DNA of 64,000 nt from Morella rubra (taxonomy: Eukaryota; Streptophyta; Magnoliopsida; Fagales; Myricaceae), in contig CM025854.1 in NCBI GenBank assembly GCA_003952965.2, positions 11,163,462 through 11,227,461 on the forward strand, given 5' to 3'. Under the pieces are notes generated by a model that was not told the DNA's origin, made no database searches, and was given only the letters and a program-made list of their open reading frames with translations. Shown here piece by piece: positions 1-10,249 of this stretch. The first letter of the stretch is position 1, and every line of letters begins with the position of its first letter. The position numbers were made by a program, and so were the translations under genes.

Positions 1-224
1 CTCGTACAATCTCTCCATAGTACAGAACCAATACATCAAATCAGACACCATCAAACGGGGAGTAAACCTACTGCAATGAAGCACAAGGACATATAGCTAG
101 TCCTTGTGATCGAGAACTTTCCTGCACAAGGCCGAAGAGACCAGAAAAAAGCAAATGATCAGAAGCCAGAACCGGCGTTGGCTCTGGAGTACTGCGAGGG
201 CGCTGATCACAAGCACCGCTTCGC

Positions 225-536
225 ATTGAGGGTACACTTTGGATATGAAGAAATGTACAGCTGAGTTGTTAAAGAAGCATGCACAAAGACAATTAAGCCA
301 AACAAAAAACACACGCACACACGTCATTACTTGGTGGGTGCCCGGCCGCGGCCTTGCATGCTCACTTCATCTGTTTCAAGCCTTCCTCCTCCAACTTCCG
401 ATCATAACTGATCATGATTGCATGATGCTAAATTTACGGCCAAATTGTAATTAGTCGCCAATTGGTTGCAACCCCAAATTAAGCGTCATCTCCAATGCCT
501 TAAATGCTGTCTCCAAGCCATTCTGAATGTCCAATC
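225..536. repeat. Local diverged duplication, unit a
   Basis: This stretch resembles 2228-2516. Shared landmarks in order are ACTTTGG.TGTGAA-like, TTAGTTGTTAAAGAAG, ATAACTGATCA, GGCCATCTCCAATGC-like, TTAAATGCT and CTGAATG.C.AATC. Similarity is perhaps 70-75% by eye with several indels, so this duplication is much older than the 30-kb one. No protein family is recognisable on either strand. In copy 2 the unit lies at about 31470-31785. Confidence 0.6.
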
Positions 537-2227
537 AAACAAATGTATTAGTTTTAATTAGAAAAATCATGGGCATAAACCGTTGGAGATTTAATATGCT
601 ACTATTTTATTCAAACGATAATATCATATTAAATTTAATTAATTCAGGTATTGGTGTATTTATATATCAAAACCTGCAAAGTTCCTCATCCGTGTCTATC
701 AAATAATTTATGGGTAGATGTCCAAAAGTTGCTACTAGCTACTATTACTCGCGCGCGGCCAAATGAATCATCGTAGAAAGCAAAAAATGGTTGCGAAAAG
801 ACTTTTAGCGACCCAAAAAATCTATTGGACGTCCTAATTATGAAAACAACGTTAAGAATTCATCTTCGCGACAAAACAAGAAATTCGTCGATGAAAATCA
901 CTTATACCGACTAACAAAAAAATGTCGTCGCTATTTTATACTAAATAGTAATTACTGAGTTTCATCGCTAATAGTTGAGTTTTTTGAAAAAAAAAATTAT
1001 TAATTCGTTTTTTTAATCAGAGAGTATTCCTAATATATATTGAGAAAGATCATAAAGATAATCAAAATACACGTTTGGAAAGGATCGAGAAAGGAGAAGA
1101 AAGTGATTACAAAAAAAAAAAGAAGAAAGAAAGACAGCAATATCAAAAGCAAATCGCTCAAGAAACGAAGGCTTGGAAGCTGTGGTGGATCAGAGAATCC
1201 TACGTAGTCTGGATCAAAAGTTGGGTCGTACGATTAATTTTTGTTGTCGATGATACCAAATCTGAATCAACAGGCCCATCAAAGATTAGATTTATGAAGC
1301 CTGGCCGAAAAGAGACCAAGTCGAAGAAATACAGACCCTAAACTTAACAGAATTCATCAAACTTAAAGCAACCCACGAAGACAAAATTCCCACGATACGC
1401 ATGACAGAAAAGAAACCACTCACGAAGACCACGATACGAGGCGGTTATAAGATCAAACTCAAAAAAGAAAGAACCAGCAAATAATAGAAAATTCTGTATA
1501 AAAAGAAGAACAGAAGAGAAGAAAGGTACGCAATAATAAACATAACAATTTTTTATTCAAAAGAGAGAATATTGAAAAACTGACTTAATCATAGGAGGAG
1601 TTGCTCCATGGTGAAGGATTTTTGTTCATATTGTGTATGAAGAATTTACGAGAAAATAGGAATGCATTTATTCCGAATAGTCATCATAAATCAACTTTTT
1701 CATTATTTGTTAAATTAATTAACTATAATTATGGTTCTGATTAAGCAGGGGGTTAGTAGGCAACAACCGGATAAACATGAATAATAGGACGAGAATTGCG
1801 TCTTAATTATATATTTAAGCGTTGTGTCTAATTTTCTGTGAATCATGGACCTCACTCAGCTCGTCGTTTGCTCACCCGCCAACAACGAGAATAAAAGCGC
1901 TGATGGGAGGTGTGCCGTGTGTGTGGGGACCGTGGGTCCCACGGAGAGCATTCAGCCACTGTCAGGTCCTTTGCCGCTTTAATATTAAATTAAAAAAATG
2001 TTACAGTCCATAAACAACTAAACTAATCTCAAATAAGGTCGCAAGTCGCAACTATCATATATTTGTCAAAAAATAGAAAATTATCTGATACAGTGGAGTG
2101 TTAAATTACGGTCTGAATGGAATTAGATTATGCGAAAATCATAATACTTATTTGGAAGTATAAAGGAATAGATGAAACATGCTTATTTGGAAGTGATGCA
2201 CATACATATACAGACAAATTAAGACTG
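537..2227. other. Intergenic stretch, no recognisable gene
   Basis: AT-rich sequence without a recognisable coding region. Bases 780-1000 contain scattered TTAGCGAC / GTCGTCG / TTCGTCG motifs in both orientations. These are reminiscent of the subterminal repeats of plant CACTA elements, but no terminus could be fixed. A lysine-rich open frame at 1075-1341 overlaps an A-rich tract and resembles nothing known to me. Bases 1890-1945 are locally GC-rich. Confidence 0.5.
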
Positions 2228-2516
2228 CATTCTTTCGAAGGGCACTTTGGGTGTGAAAGAAAATTAAGTATAGTACAGCTTAGTTGTTAAAGAAGAACAA
2301 AGCTAATTAAGCGAAAAACAATCAATAATTCACTAGGAGGTGGGTGGTCTTGCCGTTTCATTTCTGTATCAATTTATCAGACTAATCCATCGTCCTCCTC
2401 TGATTTCTTCATAACTGATCACGATCACAAGATGCTGCAATCACCCAATGATCCAAGATTAATGGCCATCTCCAATGCATTAAATGCTTTCCCCCAATCA
2501 ATCTGAATGCCAAATC
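2228..2516. repeat. Local diverged duplication, unit b
   Basis: Partner of 225-536, in direct orientation about 2 kb away. It ends at the CTGAATGCCAAATC landmark. In copy 2 it lies at about 33480-33768. Confidence 0.6.
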
Positions 2517-3122
2517 AATTAGCAAGGATTAGGTCAAATTCAATAAGAGGATCAAGGCATATTTCCAATCTAGAAAGGAACGGCTGAGTCATCAATTATT
2601 TCGTTGATGGCTGATTTTGGATCCCATTGTTGGAGCACCAGGACTCGGGAGGTTTTATCTGGAAAATTAATCCATGGGCCTGTCCTGACTCCACAGCTGG
2701 GTTGAAGCTACTGGGTCTAGCGTGGGCTCATTTTGGGCCTATTGGTTACGAGTAGTGACAGTTAATAGATTGTGTTCAGTTGTTTTATGTCTGTTGGTAT
2801 ATTGCATATATGTGCTTTACTTTACGTCTTTACCAGTTAGTGGTTAGTACTTTGTTGGGTTACTCGTCAGTGGGTCAGTTATTTACATTTCTTTTGTAGC
2901 CCTAATTCCGTGCTTCAATTGTTTTAGGTCAAAATTTTATAAATGAAAGACTAAAGAGAGGTTCAGGTTCAGATCCAGAGGCAGCCTAATTTCTGTTCTT
3001 ATTATTTTGGGTACATAACATGAGGGGTCATTGTGGAGGACATTATTATTATTATTATTATTATTTTATCTTCGACATAGACAAGTTTAAAAGATAAAGA
3101 TGTTGGAATCAACTTCTCCAAT
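2517..3122. other. Intergenic stretch with an ATT microsatellite
   Basis: No gene is visible. An (ATT)n run occurs near 3042-3064. The remainder is T-rich sequence with the weak look of an old terminal repeat or untranslated region, but no target-site duplication or paired terminus was found, so no element is called. Confidence 0.4.
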
Positions 3123-3450
3123 CATTACAAAAAAAAAAAAGGGGCTTTAGCAACGGTCGCCAACTGCTGTTATAGGTTTTAACAGCATTTTTTTAGCGGC
3201 AGTCGGAACTGCCGCTATATGTCCGTCAGGATAGGTTTTAGCGGCGTTTTTCGCGACCACTAGTGAAAATCTTGACCTTTAGTAGCGGTTTTCGTGACCG
3301 CTAAAAACCTGAAGCGTTTTTTTGAATTTTTTAGCAGCGTTTACCTAAAACGCAACTACAGGTCTTTAGCAGCGTTTTAGAAAACGCCGCTATAGACCCA
3401 ATTTTTTTTTTTTTTTTTTTTAGCAGAGTTTCCCTAAAACGTTTCTACAG
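3123..3450 (+). mobile_element. CACTA-like (En/Spm) terminal region
   Basis: The stretch opens with CATTACAAAAAA followed by GGGGCTTTAGC, close to the CACTACAA...A terminus of plant CACTA elements. It then carries repeated subterminal motifs of the TTTTAGCGGCGTTTT type in both orientations (for example near 3178, 3232, 3290, 3330 and 3365). Arrays of short GC-rich subterminal repeats next to a CACTA-like terminus are characteristic of the superfamily. No second terminus and no transposase reading frame were found, so this is an end fragment or one side of a larger degraded element. The first base pattern CAT rather than CAC is a deviation. Confidence 0.6.
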
Positions 3451-3984
3451 CTATATTTATAAAAACACTTGCATTTTTAATTTGTAATACAAATTTTTTT
3501 TAATAACCATAATTCATTTATGTAAAAACCTAAGAACAAGGATAATAATGCAAATATAATTCATCATTGATTAAATAACCAAGTTTTACAATACAAGAGT
3601 CTATACAAGTTTCTAACATAAAATAAAAATAACTTTAATCCTAGCATTAGCAAAAGCAACTTCAGTACACCATCAGCACTAATATTATCTTCACCAAGTG
3701 GTAACTCTACCATTGAAAATGAGAAACGGGATAAGAAAAAATGAACAATATGCCAATAGCTTGAACAGATGCAACAGAGAGAGATATAAAATACATAGAG
3801 ACATTTTAGAGGCACTCCAAAATTCATAAACATAAAATGGCATTCCAAAATTCATAAACATAGAGACATTTTACAGTTCTAGCAATAAGATTGGTATTGA
3901 CACGTAGCAAGAATTTTACAAGTTCTTCGTACAGATAAGTATGCTATATAGAACTGGTGAATGTTCTATATGACCTGAACATAT
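3451..3984. other. Possible CACTA interior, no gene
   Basis: AT-rich sequence following the subterminal repeats. It contains a short internal duplication (CATTCCAAAATTCATAAACAT-like text around 3806-3860). It may belong to the CACTA element, but no coding region can be recognised. Confidence 0.3.
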
Positions 3985-4306
3985 AAAACATGGTTATAGA
4001 CTTGATAAGGGAGGAGTCAAGATTTTGGAATGTACAGCTGATTAAGCAACTGTTTAATCACACATCTGCTGAGGCTATTCTTAATATCACCCTCCCACTA
4101 CGGCCTGGTCCTGACTTACCATTATGGGTCCATAATAATAAAGGTACTCTCATAGCTAAGTCAGCCTACGCTTTCATTCAAGAATCTCAGGAGCCATCAA
4201 CTAGTGCCTTGACCTTGGTGGAACGGAGGAAGCTTTGGAAACTTAAAATATAGCACAGACTCAAGCCGATGCTAAGACCATTGTTACTCTGTGTTCGCAA
4301 TTGATA
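3985..4306 (+). mobile_element. LINE (L1-like) ORF2 fragment, C-terminal region
   Basis: The reading frame at 3990-4253 encodes a peptide with the pattern DLI...RFWN..LI..LF......AI..I.LP.....D...W..NN.GT..AKSAYAF, then LWKLKI. This is the conserved linker between the reverse transcriptase and the zinc-binding (zf-RVT) region of plant L1-type retrotransposons. A stop codon follows where a longer zf-RVT domain is expected, and the frame is then interrupted by the Mutator-like insertion at 4316. Only about 90 residues of a protein normally over 1000 residues long remain. Confidence 0.7.
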
Positions 4307-4315
4307 TTAAAAGTA
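4307..4315. repeat. Left 9-bp target-site duplication of the Mutator-like element
   Basis: TTAAAAGTA, matching TTGAAAGTA at 5407-5415 with one mismatch. Nine bases is the typical duplication length for Mutator-like elements. Confidence 0.75.
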
Positions 4316-5406
4316 GGCTTAATTACACTGGAGGTCCCTGTGGTATTGCGTTGTGACAAAATAATCCTTAAGGTATCATTTTCAACAAATCAGTCCCTGT
4401 GGTCACCCTTGTTGTTAAAAATAGGTCCCTCCGTCCATTAGTCGTCAAGCAACTAACGGAGGATGTTGATGTGTCAATTTTTTACATGTCAGCAGCAAAT
4501 AAGAAGAAGACACGCATCCTACTAATCCTAGTCAGCACCACAGATGATTTTCCCTTCTTTTAGAAGCCCACCTCAACTGCCATGTCAGCACTAAAAAAAA
4601 AATCCAATTACCATCCTGTTGCACCTAAGTCCACATTCCCGACACTTGCAAGATAAAATTTCCCAAATCAATTTTGACCTAGCCACAGTTCGGTGCAACC
4701 CAAATCCCCCTTACTGTTTCAAATCGTCGGCGTCCCATTTTCAGACATCGTTGTCCCCGGTGCTGATGTCTACACAATAAAGATCTGTACACCCAAAGTT
4801 TTATGTTGAAGAGAGAAATACTTACTGGGCAAAGGGAGAAAAGCCAAACTGAGCACACGGAAGCCAAAAGGAATTGATAAAAGCCTGTAGAATGTTCAGA
4901 AAATCAGCGATCATATTCATTGGCTTTGTGGCAGTTAGGGTTTCTATGTGGGTATCGATGGGAAAGGTGGGGTATCGGGCTGGTGGTGGGGTATGGGACG
5001 AAAGTTACTTCTTTTTTGTCTTCTCTGTTCATGTGTTAGCGTTACAGAGAATTCATTTTGTTTTTAGGCTTGTTTAACTGTTAACGTGAAAAACAAAGAA
5101 CTCTTTTTGTTTCTATTGTTTAAGTGTTAACATTACAAAGAATTGAAAAAAAAAAGTTACCGTATTTGCTGAGTTGGAATGTACAAATTGGAGGGAAATC
5201 ATATGTGGCGTTGACTAAGATTAATGGAACTCGTGTCCTCTTCTTATTAGCTGCTGACGTGTCAAAAATTGACGGCTAATAGATGGAGAAACCTATTTTT
5301 AACAATAAAGGTGATCATAGGGACTGATTTGTCGAAAATGATACCCCAAGTGGGGTATTATTTTGTTACAACACAATACCACAGGGACCTCCAATATAAT
5401 TAAGCC
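4316..5406. mobile_element. Non-autonomous Mutator-like element (MULE), 1091 bp
   Basis: The element begins GGCTTAATTA and ends TAATTAAGCC. The first ~239 bases (4316-4554) pair as an inverted repeat with the last ~214 (5193-5406) at roughly 80% identity. Shared landmarks include GGAGGTCCCTGTGGTATTG, GACAAATCAGTCCCT, TTGTTAAAAATAGG and GTCAGCAGC.AATAAGAAG. It is flanked by a 9-bp near-perfect target duplication. Long inverted ends plus a 9-bp duplication indicate the Mutator superfamily. The internal ~640 bases (4555-5192) contain no transposase. Two short open frames there resemble nothing known to me, so capture of host sequence is possible but unproven. It is inserted directly downstream of the LINE fragment. 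Confidence 0.85.
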
Positions 5407-5415
5407 TTGAAAGTA
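5407..5415. repeat. Right 9-bp target-site duplication of the Mutator-like element
   Basis: TTGAAAGTA, partner of 4307-4315 (one mismatch). Confidence 0.75.
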
Positions 5416-5844
5416 ATAAAATCACAAAAGGGTGAAGTGGATATCTACCATGCAAGCATAGTTTGAACTTTTTTTAGTTGAAGAAAACAAAACTAAATTC
5501 ATTAGTTGAATTCTTACTTGTAGAGAAAGAAGGACATTCACAACATCATCACAATTAAGTTCAAAGTATTACTTCCCCCAAAGCAATGTAATTGGTATTT
5601 GACAGTCTTACCTGTGAATTACTTGTGAAGCTTCCAAAAAGTCATGTGCTTTTGGAAGAGTTGGCCCATACTATTCAATTAGATTGCAAGAGAGAATTGC
5701 TTGGACAGAGAATTGCTTTCAAAAAGTTAGTACAGCTGATTTAGTTCATTGATGATACCATCATTATAAACAGAAGAAAGAACGGATACTCAACTGTAAT
5801 ATTTTTCAATTAGACTTTTGGTGCTTCCACAGCTATAGTAAGAG
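5416..5844. other. Sequence between transposons, no gene seen
   Basis: AT-rich stretch with a short imperfect hairpin (CTTCCAAAAAG ... CTTTTGGAAG near 5630-5660). No reading frame can be recognised. Confidence 0.4.
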
Positions 5845-6785
5845 TTTGCTCCAGGATGGGGAGTCGTTGCCCGAGAGGTCTCTCTCTCTCTCTTCTCCTA
5901 CGCTTTGCCCCCTGCCCTTGATTCTGGTGCCTGAGCTAGTTCCGTCTTGCCTGAGTTTTCCATAGCTTTCGATGGTTCTTCTCTCGCATGCCCTTTTCTG
6001 CTCACAGATTGTCTGGTTCTTATTTTGTCCTTTTTAGCCACAAGCTTTTCGTTTGGTCCTGCTAGGTTCTTCTTGGTTTTGGTGCATTCTCCTGGCAATT
6101 TCCCACTTCCTTCTCGCGCACTCCGCCGCTTCGGGGTACCCGTGGGGGTATCCGCTTCTTTAGTATTTTCTGTTGCATCTATGTGACCCTATCTTCTCCT
6201 TATGGAGGACCTATCTGACGCAGTTGAAGGGATTACTCACCAAACAGCAGCTCTGTCTTGGGATTCTCTTCCTCGTCGCCTGCATTTGGATCTTGCTTCG
6301 GTGGTGGACTCCTCGAACACCGTCCTCATTGGAAAAATTATTGGTCTTCAGCCGCCTGGTAAACATGTTATTATTCGGACGATTCACGCGGTCTGGAGGT
6401 TTGCTGTCAGTTTAAAGGTGGAAGCGCTGGATGATTCCACCTACCTCCTCCGTTTCTCCCGGCATCAAGATAAGAAACGGGTGCTGCAAATGGTACCATG
6501 GAACTTTAAAGGCTATCTGATGGTCTTTCAGGAATGGGCCCCGGCCCTTACTCTAGAGGAGATTGACTTATCTTTGGAAACTTTTTGGATTCAGTTGCAT
6601 GGATTACCTCTGGCACGTATGAACAGGCGCAATATTGCTGAAATTGGAGCGTCTATTGGAACCATTCTTACTATGGAATTATTACTGGACGGTATTGCCT
6701 GCAAACGGTTTTTCTGTATTTAGGTTAGTTTCCTTGCTTGCTCTCCTTTCAAAACTGGCCCAGGCCAACAAGAATCCAAATCTGC
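5845..6785 (+). mobile_element. LINE 5' fragment with DUF4283 (ORF1-like) domain
   Basis: The frame at 6202-6723 encodes 173 residues ending in a DUF4283-like region: L.DSTYLLRFSRHQDKKRVLQMVPWNFKGYLMVFQEW, then FWIQLHGLPL and IAEIGASIGTIL. DUF4283 followed by a zinc knuckle is the usual N-terminal part of plant L1-type elements. In-frame similarity continues past a TAG at 6721-6723 for about 20 codons (VSFLACSPFKTG-like), matching the end of the domain. It is then lost at about 6785 where the hAT sequence begins. The C/T-rich, gene-free 5845-6201 upstream is a plausible LINE 5' untranslated region. Because it lies downstream of the ORF2 fragment at 3985, it belongs to a different LINE insertion. 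Confidence 0.75.
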
Positions 6786-6950
6786 CCACTGCAACGGGCC
6801 AAGGTCTTTTATTTTTTAATACGCAGAGGGTGAAATGGCGTTGTTTCACCCTCTACCTTAAAAAAAAAAAAAAAATCAAACGTAAAACGTAAAACGTGAA
6901 ACGAAAAAAAAAAAATCAAAATTGCGTTTCATCCTGTTTTGAAAAAAACC

Positions 6951-6953
<3 letters not shown>

Positions 6954-6993
<40 letters not shown>

Positions 6994-7108
6994 GTTCGGG
7001 CTTCAGCCTTCAGCCCACCGCCGCACCACCGTCGCACCACTGCACCAAGCACCAGCCGTTGCCCGTGCCCCATTCGGCGTTCACAATCACTCGAATTCTC
7101 ACCTCTCT

Positions 7109-7142
<34 letters not shown>
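6954..7142. repeat. Paired CT/TC microsatellites
   Basis: Two pure CT tracts (about 6954-6992 and 7107-7142) flank a GC-richer spacer inside the leader of the hAT element. The second tract differs in length by three or four bases between the two duplication copies. Serine-leucine reading frames across them are low-complexity artefacts. Confidence 0.9.
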
Positions 7143-7145
<3 letters not shown>

Positions 7146-7825
7146 CAGTAAGGCTCTCTTTCCCTCCGGCCTCTCAGTCTCTCTTTTGCTCTTTGCCTCT
7201 CTGTTTCTCTCTCAACTCTCGCTCTCTGCCTCTCTCTCTCTCTTGACTCTCAGCTTTCTCTCAATTTCATTATTTTGATTTTAATTTTTTGATAGCTTCA
7301 AATTTTGCAGGAGTCAGGATCCTTGAGATTTTGTGCAAAGAAATTGCAAATTGCTGGATCCCTAGTATGTCTCTCTATCCAAGATTCTCTCTCTACAATT
7401 TAGTTAGAAAAATTCATTTATTTAGAATCCTAAAAATGCTTTAGGGTTTGGAATTTTGTGATTTGTGAAATTGTTGGACAGTTGAAGATGGGATTGAATT
7501 GGTTTGGATATTTGTGGTTTGTGAAATTGTTGGAGGACGGGATTGAATTGGTTTGGAATTTGGATATATGTGATTTGTGAAACTGTTTATTTGAATTGGT
7601 TTGTGAAATTGTTTTCATTTTTGAATTATTTGATTGTAATATCAATTGAATGCAATGTAATTAGATTGTAATTTGGATTTGAATTAGGGATTTTGACATT
7701 TTGTGAAATTTGGGATTTTTTTAGTAGTATAATTTGGATTTGAATTAATTAGATTGGAATTTAGAATTTTTGAGTTGTGACCCAATTTATTGATTGTCTT
7801 CACTTTGTTTTATTTTGTTTAGATA

Positions 7826-8061
7826 ATGGATAAGTTTGTGATAAGAAAGTCACGCAGCGTGGAGTATCGACTTATTGAGTTGGCATTGCTCTTACCAGTT
7901 GCGACTGTAACCATTAAAAGAGTATTTTCTGCGATGAAGATCATCAAGAGTGATTTGCGTAATAGGATGGAGATGACTGGATGAATGATTGCATGGTAGT
8001 GTACATCGAGCAAGAAGTTTTTAAAACTATTGAGAATGAAACCTTTTTGCAACATTTTTAG
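7826..8061 (+). pseudogene. hAT transposase remnant: N-terminal start joined to dimerisation domain
   Basis: An ATG at 7826 encodes MDKFVIRK, which resembles the usual start of this transposase group. It is followed almost at once by the C-terminal dimerisation region: ELALLLPVATVTIKRVFSAMKIIKSDLRNRM. A one-base shift near 7976 moves the rest into another frame, where WMNDCMVVYIEQEVFKTIENETFLQHF runs to a stop at 8061. The DUF4371 and RNase H-like catalytic parts expected between start and dimerisation domain are absent, so this cannot be an active transposase. The join resembles an internal deletion derivative. Recognition of the dimerisation motif is firm, and the N-terminal assignment is less so. 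Confidence 0.75.
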
Positions 8062-8332
8062 ATGCAAAAACGTAGAATGTAATTGTCACCTCTCAGTCGT
8101 AGTATATAGTACGATATGTGTATTTTAATATTTTTAATACTTTTAGTCTTTAATTTTCGATATTGTAACTCTAAAACAATTTTTTACATTATGAAAAAAA
8201 AAAAAAAACTCTTATCATATTATTTCTCGTTTAAAATTTGAACTCCATGAATTTTGATTCCAGATCCGCCACTGGCTGCACTGGTTATCTCAATCAAACG
8301 TATACCAATTGACTTGCTGCACTATGTTTCAG

Positions 8333-8455
8333 ATGTTAACAATTGCTTTTGTCCTAAGGGATGTGACAGTGCTGACGGAGATGGAATGAAAAACGAAACC
8401 GGTTGGACACCGTGAGATAACAAATCCAGCACTAGGATTATCACTATTGCACTGG
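8333..8455 (+). pseudogene. Decayed WAK EGF exon
   Basis: After a polypyrimidine tract and AG at 8331-8332, the frame reads NNCFCPKGCDSADGDGMKNETGWTP, a stop codon, then DNKSSTRIITIAL, ending in G|GTAAG at 8455/8456. The intact WAK gene of this window has the same arrangement in its second exon: NYTCHCPKWSNGDG ... PVIKIAI, then G|GTAAG at 18116/18117. Shared features are CxCPK, the DGDG-like turn, the hydrophobic run and the phase-1 donor. The in-frame TGA and lack of the rest of the gene make this a relic of a second WAK gene, cut on its left by the hAT element. Confidence 0.6.
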
Positions 8456-8761
8456 GTAAGTATATGATCAGTAGAGGTGATTTCTATCACTGACAAGCCC
8501 TGTGAGATGTAGATGTAAATATTGGACCGATCAAAATTTTAGCAGGGCTTTGGAAATGCTAGTGCGCCACCTTGGTCTACTTTTCGGTTGGGACAGTTTA
8601 ACTGGGTACTGAAAGTAACACACTGAACAGACCTGGAAATGATGTTTGTTTCTTTGAGGCATAGTGACTTTGTTTTGTTTGTTGAACTTTATACTAAAAG
8701 TTTGGACAAAACAATTTACACGCTTTAAATGCAGTGACTAATTAAGCCCTTTCCTTGTGAA

Positions 8762-8926
8762 ATGTTACCAAAAGAAGCTGCAAAGTTCAGACCTCTTGAC
8801 CGTTTTCATGGGATGAAAGACGAGCAGGAACAACCTTTTGATGAAGTAGAAAAAGAAAAAGAAGAAGAAGATGATGTATTGGAAGAGGTACACAAGAGCT
8901 TGATTGGACTTGTTAACATGGATTAA
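8762..8926 (+). other. Short acidic open frame (54 codons), unrecognised
   Basis: ATG at 8762 to TAA at 8924-8926. The product is highly charged, with a glutamate/lysine-rich centre (EKEKEEEDDVLEEV). It lies 300 bp downstream of the decayed WAK exon, so it could be a leftover coding piece of a lost gene, but no family is recognisable and chance is a fair explanation. Confidence 0.2.
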
Positions 8927-10071
8927 TGAAGCTGAACTGGAGGAGGTGATGACATGTTGGTGCATTATATTAGAAAGTCAAATGGAGGAGTGATGGAAGG
9001 AGTAAAAAGTTACAAGCATATGGATTCAGTGAAAAAAAAAAATAATAAATTTAGTTATTATTTTATCAAAAGTACTAAAATTTAGTAACCAAAAAAAAAT
9101 TGACTATTCTGTCAAAAATACTAAAATTTAGTGACGAAATTATTAATTTTCCAAATAAGGAAAATAAAATCCATGCTTGCATATCGACTGAAAATTTACA
9201 ACTTCTAGCCCCTTTCTCTCTCTCTCTTCGTAATTTTAGGCAGAGGGTCCACGCATCTCTTTTTTTTGTCTTTTTTCTTTTTTAACTTTCTCCCTCTCTC
9301 TTCTTAAATTTTGGGCGATGAGCCGTCCCTAACTTCTCATCCTCTGGCATATGGGGGCTACGACAGATAGACTTGCTTTCTTTGTAGAAATTTTAAGTAT
9401 TGCATTGGACAGGCAGGTCAGGATGGAGTGAGTTGATTGAGTCATAGGCTGGAGCGCATGACATTATCTTAATATATATTTTCCCTCGTAGCAATATGAA
9501 GTGGAAGATATGGTTAAGGCTTTCACATTAATGTGGAGCCCTACGTAGTTTGGAAAAAGATGACCCAGAGAGACACAACTGCGTCAATAAGTTAATTAAG
9601 CAGGGCCAGAAACTGATTTTGGAGCATTTCATTTGAAGATCAATGAGTTAACATTAAGATCACTACTTTTTTTCTCTCTCTGATATCAATACAAACCATA
9701 CATATCCGGAAGTAACTTATTTTAATTATGTCCAAAAGTCTTGGCGCAGTTTAGAAAGTATATATATGCCGTGACTGTATATAGGATCTTAAATATATAT
9801 ATATATATATATAGCGTCAGAATTAATGACCATGTAATTAGATAGGAAAACCCAACTAGCTAGTGAGACGAAACAAACACTTCTCTCCTAAGAAACGGTA
9901 CTTAAAAGCAATTGTTTATTTTATATCTTTTAACGCTCCCCATCATGATGTGCACGAATCTAGAAAAACAAAGCAAAACGATGAGCTTGACATTTTAATT
10001 GAAAATTGGTTAAAGTTTAAGACATATTCTATGAGTCCGTGATAGAAGAGTATGCTGCATGTAATCATTTC
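8927..10071. other. Intergenic stretch, no gene seen
   Basis: AT-rich sequence with a short direct repeat ACTAAAATTTAGTxAC (about 9072 and 9118), a TA microsatellite near 9798-9814 and pyrimidine-rich tracts at 9220-9310. No coding similarity was recognised on either strand. Confidence 0.5.
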
Positions 10072-10180
10072 CTTGATGCTACCTAACATTTCGGGCATGT
10101 TATAGGGAGTGCTATTGAAAGTTTGAATAGGAATTTAAAACTTGAAGACAGTACTCAAAAATGGAAAGATCTTAAATCAC
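10072..10180 (+). repeat. Upstream-region repeat family C, unit 1
   Basis: Shares GATGCTACCTAACATTTCGGGC, GGGAGTGCTATTGAAAGTTTGA-like text and GGAATTT...GAAGACA with 11028-11145 (direct orientation, roughly 75-80% alike by eye). Confidence 0.6.
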
Positions 10181-10249
10181 AATTAATCATGAAGACTTGG
10201 CGCGTTGCATATGGAAAACGTCATATTCAGAGTTCTCGTGAAATTTACA

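Larger units (their letters stand above)
6790..8275 (+). mobile_element. Internally deleted hAT element (zinc-finger MYM1-like/TTF group)
   Basis: The right end reads ATCCGCCACTG, whose complement CAGTGGCGGAT is the kind of terminus seen in plant hAT elements with CAGxGGCGGA ends. The interior carries a hAT dimerisation-domain remnant (7826-8061) preceded by a long leader with two CT microsatellites (6954-6992, 7107-7142). The left terminus is approximate: it is placed where LINE similarity ends, and no convincing matching terminus or 8-bp target duplication could be fixed. A complete transposase of this group is normally 600-800 residues, so most of the coding region is missing. Confidence 0.65.

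Noticed and set aside
97-327. Minus-strand hydrophobic open frame that could be a small secreted protein
   Set aside because: Its start differs between the two copies because of a small GC-rich indel. There is no family resemblance, and the stretch belongs to an old non-coding local repeat.
2600-3000. Solo LTR
   Set aside because: Composition is suggestive, but neither matching termini nor a target duplication could be placed.
4679-5077. Short open frames inside the Mutator-like element as captured genes
   Set aside because: No recognisable similarity or splice structure. Recorded only as a possibility within the element.
6896-7246. Serine-leucine repeat proteins across CT tracts
   Set aside because: Low-complexity translation of CT microsatellites inside a hAT leader. 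No independent support as genes.
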